Source of the DNA: Parasedimentitalea maritima
GTDB taxonomy: Bacteria; Pseudomonadota; Alphaproteobacteria; Rhodobacterales; Rhodobacteraceae
Assembly: GCF_005771405.1 (NCBI RefSeq)
Contig: NZ_VAUA01000004.1
Location: forward strand, 186,001-250,000
Reading direction: 5' to 3'
Length of the DNA stretch: 64,000 nucleotides
In this document: positions 61,977 to 64,000 of the stretch, in pieces
Layout: every line of letters starts with the position of its first letter
Position numbering within the stretch: position 1 is the stretch's first letter
Made by a program: the position numbers and the translations under genes
The notes under the pieces: generated by a model
Told to the model about the DNA's origin: nothing
What the model saw: only the letters and a program-made list of their open reading frames with translations
Databases searched by the model: none

Positions 61977-63341
61977 ATGTCAGATACATACATCAGAAAT
62001 CAGGACTTGGCCTCTGGTGGCGACGTCCCACCGTGTCGGTCACGAACGGCTAAGGCATTGTTCCAGCTGGAGAAAAATAAGTGGAACGGCGCCTGCACTG
62101 CGATCACCACCAAACGGGCGATGGCGCAGGCAGTTGAAACAGACGCACGGGAGATGAGGGGGGAACCACTTGGGCCACTGGCTGGCTTTCATGTGGTTTG
62201 GAAAGACATTTTTGATCAGGCAGGTGAAGTAACCACCTGTGGGTCAGCATTGCGACGGGATGCGCCGCGCTCAAAGCAAGATGCTCGTAGTGTACAGCAG
62301 ATTGAGGCCGCAGGTGCGGTGTCACTTGCGCGTACAGGTCTTTCTGAACTTGCCTTTTCGGGGCTGGGCATCAACCCGCATTTTGGCACCCCTCCTTCTG
62401 CTCTGTCGACCTCGAAGCCGTTGGTGCCGGGGGGGTCCACGTCGGGCGCAGCTGTGCTTGTCGCCCATGGGCTTGCTGATTTGGGTATGGGGACTGATAC
62501 ATCGGGCTCCATACGGATACCTGCAGCGCTGAATGGCATCCTAGGGTTTCGGCCAAGCTCAAGCCGCTATAGTAAAATCGGCGTACACGAGCTTTCACAG
62601 ACGCTTGACACTGTTGGCACCCTCTCTCGCTCGTTCGACCTGCTGCTGGCGGCTGACCGGGTATTGGCTAGCCCAGCTCTGGCGACCAAGGTCTACGAGA
62701 AGGCTGTGATCTTAGACCTATCGGATACGTTGGGGCCAACGTGGTCACCGGAAGTTTTCCACGCTTATGATGAGGCCCTAAAATGTGCTTCAAATGCTGG
62801 ATGGCGCATTCAGATTGGGCGGTTGCAATCTGTCGATGACCTACATGCGCTGCTAAAGGCTGAAGGCCCGCTTGTTGCGATCGAAGCTCGGCGGAAATAC
62901 TCAGGTTTGTTGTCTGGATCCGAGTCTGATCGAATTGATCCAATGATCCGCGCACGGTTGTCTCAGGCTCCAGTGCTCACGGATGCCCGGATTGCAAAGT
63001 ACATAGATAAAAGATCACAGCTGGTAGCAAAGTCGCGGTCTGAAATCGGCAACAGGCTTGTCGCCTTTCCCACAGTTCCATCTCTGCGTCACGACCTTGC
63101 CACCTATCAATATGATCTGAAAGCAGCGCAGGCGTTGAATGCTCGGTTGCTGGCCGCAACCATGGTTGGCAGCCTTCTGGATTGGCCCGGGCTAGCGGTA
63201 CCCCTGCGAAATGCAGAGGAGCGCGTCCAAGGGTCGTTCCTGCTTTCTGCAGCATCTGGAAACGATGGACTTTTGCTGGATCAAGCAAAGCACATCATTC
63301 CGCAAATCACACACTTACCCCAATCAAAACGAGGAAAATGA
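61977..63341 (+). CDS. Amidase (AS family)
   Basis: A 454-residue amidase-signature enzyme. The catalytic Lys is in [11 protein letters not shown], the Ser-cis-Ser region in [15 protein letters not shown] with [10 protein letters not shown] following, so the Ser-Ser-Lys triad looks complete. It hydrolyses linear amides; here it probably acts on an intermediate made after ring opening. The ATG at 61977 is chosen to avoid overlap. It lies 47 bp after the NCS1 permease, and the next gene starts 1 bp after its stop. Confidence 0.88.
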   Translation: MSDTYIRNQDLASGGDVPPCRSRTAKALFQLEKNKWNGACTAITTKRAMAQAVETDAREMRGEPLGPLAGFHVVWKDIFDQAGEVTTCGSALRRDAPRSKQDARSVQQIEAAGAVSLARTGLSELAFSGLGINPHFGTPPSALSTSKPLVPGGSTSGAAVLVAHGLADLGMGTDTSGSIRIPAALNGILGFRPSSSRYSKIGVHELSQTLDTVGTLSRSFDLLLAADRVLASPALATKVYEKAVILDLSDTLGPTWSPEVFHAYDEALKCASNAGWRIQIGRLQSVDDLHALLKAEGPLVAIEARRKYSGLLSGSESDRIDPMIRARLSQAPVLTDARIAKYIDKRSQLVAKSRSEIGNRLVAFPTVPSLRHDLATYQYDLKAAQALNARLLAATMVGSLLDWPGLAVPLRNAEERVQGSFLLSAASGNDGLLLDQAKHIIPQITHLPQSKRGK

Positions 63342-63342
63342 T

Positions 63343-64000
63343 ATGACAAAAGAAATTTTGGTCGCTTATGGCGTTGATGTAGATGCCGTAGCGGGTTGGC
63401 TTGGTTCTTATGGCGGAGAAGACTCTCCTGATGACATCTCACGTGGTATGTTTGCCGGGGAGGTCGGTGCGCCCCGGTTGCTAAAACTCTTTGAGAAATA
63501 CGACCTTAAGACCACCTGGTTCATTCCCGGTCACTCGATGGAGACTTTCCCTGATGAAATGGCCGCAGTTGCAAAGGCCGGACATGAGATCGGTATCCAC
63601 GGTTATTCTCATGAAAATCCTATCGCCATGACAAGAGAACAGGAAATGGCGATCCTTGATAAATCAATTGAGTTGGCCACCAAACTGAGTGGCAAACGCC
63701 CGACTGGTTACGTTGCGCCGTGGTGGGAGTTTTCAAATGTTACCAACGAGCTATTGTTGGAACGTGGTATCAAATATGACCATTCTCTGATGCACAACGA
63801 TTTTCACCCATACCGCGTGCGGGTTGGCGACAGCTGGACCAAAATCGACTACTCGCAGCATCCTGACACGTGGATGAAACCACTCGAGCGTGGCGAGGAA
63901 ACTGACCTGATTGAGATCCCAGCGAATTGGTATCTGGACGATCTGCCACCCATGATGTTCATCAAGAAATCCCCTAACAGCCATGGCTTCGTCAACCCGC
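63343..64000 (+). CDS. Polysaccharide-deacetylase-family (CE4/PuuE-like) hydrolase, partial (3' end outside window)
   Basis: About 219 codons are visible; the gene runs off the right edge. [20 protein letters not shown] has the metal-binding Asp region, [14 protein letters not shown] the HxxxH motif, and GYVAPWWEF the following substrate loop. The layout is like PuuE-type allantoinases, cyclic-imide hydrolases and HpPgdA, all CE4-fold enzymes. Next to an NCS1 permease and an amidase, a ring-opening amidohydrolase of a cyclic amide or imide is more likely than a cell-wall deacetylase (inference). GAGG precedes the ATG. Confidence 0.85.
   Translation, partial: MTKEILVAYGVDVDAVAGWLGSYGGEDSPDDISRGMFAGEVGAPRLLKLFEKYDLKTTWFIPGHSMETFPDEMAAVAKAGHEIGIHGYSHENPIAMTREQEMAILDKSIELATKLSGKRPTGYVAPWWEFSNVTNELLLERGIKYDHSLMHNDFHPYRVRVGDSWTKIDYSQHPDTWMKPLERGEETDLIEIPANWYLDDLPPMMFIKKSPNSHGFVNP

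Noticed and set aside
1-64000. CRISPR arrays, rRNA genes, prophage or insertion sequences
   Set aside because: No regularly spaced repeats, ribosomal RNA, integrase or transposase sequence was seen anywhere in the window.

Overview
The window looks like chromosomal DNA from a marine alphaproteobacterium of the Roseobacter group (Rhodobacteraceae). The evidence is the fbc/pet operon with a Rhodobacter-type Rieske protein, a petP-petR-like pair beside a branched-chain aminotransferase, a dxs-ispA-xseB-deacetylase block, many DMT/LysE exporters, TRAP and Opp transporters, and an aerobic benzoyl-CoA (box) cluster. No rRNA, CRISPR array or insertion sequence was seen. Assignments come from reading the sequence and from family knowledge; no database search was run.

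Layout. 1-18.4 kb is mostly housekeeping and small transporters: a truncated DMT exporter, LysE, HU, AMP nucleosidase plus adenine deaminase, an SDR-like epimerase, dxs-ispA-xseB, a class II histone-deacetylase-like gene, petR-petP, ilvE, a LysR/SDR divergent pair, a DMT exporter, a MerR/cation-efflux divergent pair and aroC. 18.5-22.8 kb holds two riboswitch units: a TPP element before thiBPQ, and an FMN element before ribH2. 22.8-30.8 kb has LysE, PaiB, SDR and GST genes, the cytochrome bc1 operon petABC, mtaB and dapF.

31.0-38.4 kb is an AT-richer surface-sugar island. It starts at tRNA-Lys(UUU) and ends at a degenerate copy of that tRNA's 3' half, followed by a hairpin terminator. It carries a GT2 glycosyltransferase, a sugar acyltransferase, a beta-propeller glycosidase-like protein, a GT-B-like glycosyltransferase, a FemAB/GNAT-like protein, and an FdtA/QdtA-type ketoisomerase with its aminotransferase, which points to a 3-amino-3,6-dideoxyhexose.

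38.6-44.8 kb is a complete Opp-type peptide ABC transporter (A, B, C, fused DF) followed by a fumarylacetoacetate-hydrolase-family enzyme. 45.0-56.4 kb is the most interesting block: a TRAP transporter, benzoate-CoA ligase, boxC, boxB, an unannotated 58-residue four-cysteine protein, boxA, a thioesterase and the regulator boxR. Eight copies of a 14-bp motif close to TGCA-N-TAT-NN-TGCA lie in front of dctP, the ligase, boxC and boxR, and seem to define one BoxR regulon covering uptake and catabolism of an aromatic acid. The last part holds a YcaQ-like glycosylase, a LacI regulator, tRNA-Arg(CCU), and a divergent unit made of a tandem-wHTH GntR regulator, an NCS1 permease, an amidase and a CE4 polysaccharide-deacetylase-family hydrolase (cut by the window end). 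This last unit is probably for a cyclic amide, imide or N-heterocycle.
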